22,168 bases of DNA, taken from a virus. The notes beneath the pieces were generated by a model, which saw nothing but the letters and a program-made list of their open reading frames with translations, was not told the origin of the DNA and did no database searches. The DNA is taken from IMG/VR virus record IMGVR_UViG_3300024518_004186, positions 1 to 22,168 of that record. One strand, 5' to 3'. Positions within the stretch are counted from its first letter, which is position 1; each line of letters starts with the position of its first letter. Positions 20,797 to 22,168 of this stretch are shown in pieces. The position numbers were made by a program, and so were the translations under genes.

Positions 20797-21772
20797 CGTT
20801 GTGACTGTTGGTTCTAAAAACGAAAGTCTTGGGGCGAACAAGCTGGCGACATGGCTACGGTCAACCGGGTGGGACGTTGCCGAGTCTGTTGAAGTGTCTC
20901 CGATGTTCCACGATTTCGACCTAACCTGCTTCTCTGCCGTTTTTTCGTGGAAGTTGCCAGCCCTGGTGAAGATGGTTAATTCCATCAAGGCAAAAGGCGA
21001 GGTGTGGATCGGTGGCCCTGCCGTGAGCTTCAGCAGCAAGAATTGTAGGTATGTTGAGGATGCCACCGGTATCGCACCCACCACCGGGATAGATCACAGA
21101 TTTGAAAAGGCAGAGCATGATTCATGCATGAATTACTTTTCCCGTGGCTGTCCGGCGTACACCCCTGCGTGTGGGTTTTGTCCCGTGCCGAAGATAGAGG
21201 GCAGCACCTTCACGTTTTACCCGGATGCGCGCCCCACCAAGATGCTGTTGGATAACAATCTGTCGGCGCTGCCTAGCGAATATCAAGATCACATAATTGA
21301 CGCATACCGTAATTTCAGCGGCAAGGTAGATGCCAACAGTGGTTTTGAGCCGCATTCATTCAGCGAAGAGACGTTGGCCCGGTGGTCAACCTTTCCGCTT
21401 ATGTACTGGCGTTTCGGGTATGACGATCTGACCGAAAGGGAGCAGGCGCTTACAATGCTTGATCTTCTGTTGTCCAGCGGGGTGTCGGGCAGACGCATCC
21501 AGGTGTATACACTTATCGGGAATGAATCGGTTGCCGACAGTATAAGCAGATGCCGGGAAGTTATCCGTTTGGGGGCTGAACCGCGGCCACAACGATTGCG
21601 ACCGCTTGATTGGCTCGGTGGCGATCTGCCGTGCCGTCACGACTGGACAGAAAAAAACCTGATTGCAACCCAGAGGTACTTTGCATTGCCACAAATATGG
21701 AAAACAGTGGAGATGAAGGATTTTTATTATCAAAAGCGTTATCCGTTCAGGGACATGGGGGTGGCAGTATGA
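20777..21772 (+). CDS. Radical SAM superfamily protein
   Basis: A 331-residue protein with the Cys cluster GCPAYTPACGFC (C125, C132, C135; CX6CX2C) expected to hold a 4Fe-4S cluster that cleaves S-adenosylmethionine. The spacing differs from the classical CX3CX2C but is used in some subfamilies. The N-terminal 85 residues look like a Rossmann-type domain (ANVVTVGSKNESLGANKLATWLRSTGWDV; EVWIGGPAVS), similar to B12-binding-like domains of radical SAM enzymes, but without the cobalamin-binding His motif. Later strand blocks (LMYWRFGYDD; RIQVYTLIGN) fit a barrel. The substrate is unknown. It starts at a GTG with GAGGGG upstream. It stands two genes after a SAM-dependent DNA methyltransferase, so a DNA- or nucleotide-modifying role is possible. 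Confidence 0.8.
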   Translation: MDRVRANVVTVGSKNESLGANKLATWLRSTGWDVAESVEVSPMFHDFDLTCFSAVFSWKLPALVKMVNSIKAKGEVWIGGPAVSFSSKNCRYVEDATGIAPTTGIDHRFEKAEHDSCMNYFSRGCPAYTPACGFCPVPKIEGSTFTFYPDARPTKMLLDNNLSALPSEYQDHIIDAYRNFSGKVDANSGFEPHSFSEETLARWSTFPLMYWRFGYDDLTEREQALTMLDLLLSSGVSGRRIQVYTLIGNESVADSISRCREVIRLGAEPRPQRLRPLDWLGGDLPCRHDWTEKNLIATQRYFALPQIWKTVEMKDFYYQKRYPFRDMGVAV

Positions 21773-22065
21773 TTAACCCGCTCGAAAAGCTGTGCTACTA
21801 CGACGAGCGCAACCCTGACCATCCAGATAAAACGGATTACGATTACGAGTTTCCTGAGCCGCGCGACAACTGTGCTTGCTCCAACTGTTTCTATGGCCGT
21901 GACGCGATGGCGCTGGAGATGATTGCTCAAGCCGAGGCGCTGCGGATAGCTGACAGGCTGCTTGGCAAGACCTTGAAGTATCTAGCCACCTCCAGTGGCG
22001 TGGGATCCAACGGCTTGAGGGCAGAGGTTTTGAAACACTTAGAGGCAACCGAAGGGGGAGAGTGA
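21769..22065 (+). CDS. Small Cys-containing protein of unknown function
   Basis: A 98-residue protein starting MINPLEKLCYYDERNPDHPD, overlapping the radical SAM stop by four bases (ATGA) and with GGGGGT upstream. It has 'NCACSNCFYGRD' near residues 36-47 (three Cys close together), perhaps a metal site, followed by a helix (MALEMIAQAEALRIADRLLG). No family is recognised. Coupling suggests it is co-made with the radical SAM protein. Confidence 0.65.
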   Translation: MINPLEKLCYYDERNPDHPDKTDYDYEFPEPRDNCACSNCFYGRDAMALEMIAQAEALRIADRLLGKTLKYLATSSGVGSNGLRAEVLKHLEATEGGE

Positions 22066-22168
22066 TGAGCGACGGGATTGGCTACCGAAAAACTGACGAT
22101 GACCCCCTCCAAACACTTGCCGAGGCTGCGGGGGCAGAGGTCTTGAGCGATTGCATTGCACATCTGCA
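22065..22168 (+). CDS. Unknown protein, N-terminal part (cut by window edge)
   Basis: Thirty-four codons of an open frame starting at an ATG that overlaps the preceding stop (TGATG) with AAGGGGGAG upstream. The visible part reads MSDGIGYRKTDDDPLQTLAE and continues out of the window. It is too short to classify. Confidence 0.5.
   Translation, partial: MSDGIGYRKTDDDPLQTLAEAAGAEVLSDCIAHL

Overview
The window is part of a tailed double-stranded DNA phage (or prophage) genome with a short-tailed, podovirus-type virion. The head proteins look like those of Bordetella phage BPP-1 (major capsid protein, jelly-roll cement protein, Bbp19-like protein). The tail and ejection proteins look T7-like (head-tail connector portal, tail tubular proteins A and B, internal virion proteins). 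The host is most likely a Gram-negative bacterium, probably a proteobacterium; nothing here fixes it more closely. No tRNA, integrase, transposase, polymerase, CRISPR array or lysis gene was recognised.

Region 1 (1-13987, minus strand) is one long late operon read right to left: large terminase, three small proteins, a GNAT acetyltransferase, a glycine-zipper protein, portal, three related beta-rich small proteins, a Bbp19-like protein, scaffold, major capsid protein, cement protein, a small Lys/Ala/Pro-rich protein, a rho-independent terminator, tail tubular proteins A and B, a gp14-like internal virion protein, and the start of a large internal virion protein that runs off the left edge. 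Most genes abut or overlap by a few bases.

Region 2 (14157-15678, plus strand) is a small AT-richer cassette of four overlapping genes, including a Gene-product-88 family protein. It is closed by its own terminator and lies between the large and small terminase genes, so it looks like a moron-type insertion. The small terminase gene (15767-16315, minus) is cut off from the late operon by it.

Region 3 (16320-16985) is the control region. It holds five perfect copies of the palindrome TAGTACTA and two nested pairs of long inverted repeats arranged symmetrically about position 16734.5. It could be a replication origin, an operator complex or both.

Region 4 (16986-22168, plus strand) is an early-type operon: a zinc-ribbon protein, a small unknown, an Arc-sized ribbon-helix-helix protein (candidate reader of TAGTACTA), a terminator, then a multi-zinc-finger protein, a C5-cytosine DNA methyltransferase, an almost completely overlapping second protein in another frame, a small acidic protein, a radical SAM protein, and two more small genes, the last cut by the right edge.

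The three strongest leads are the dyad-symmetric control region, the RHH protein paired with the octamer array, and the dual-coded methyltransferase locus.
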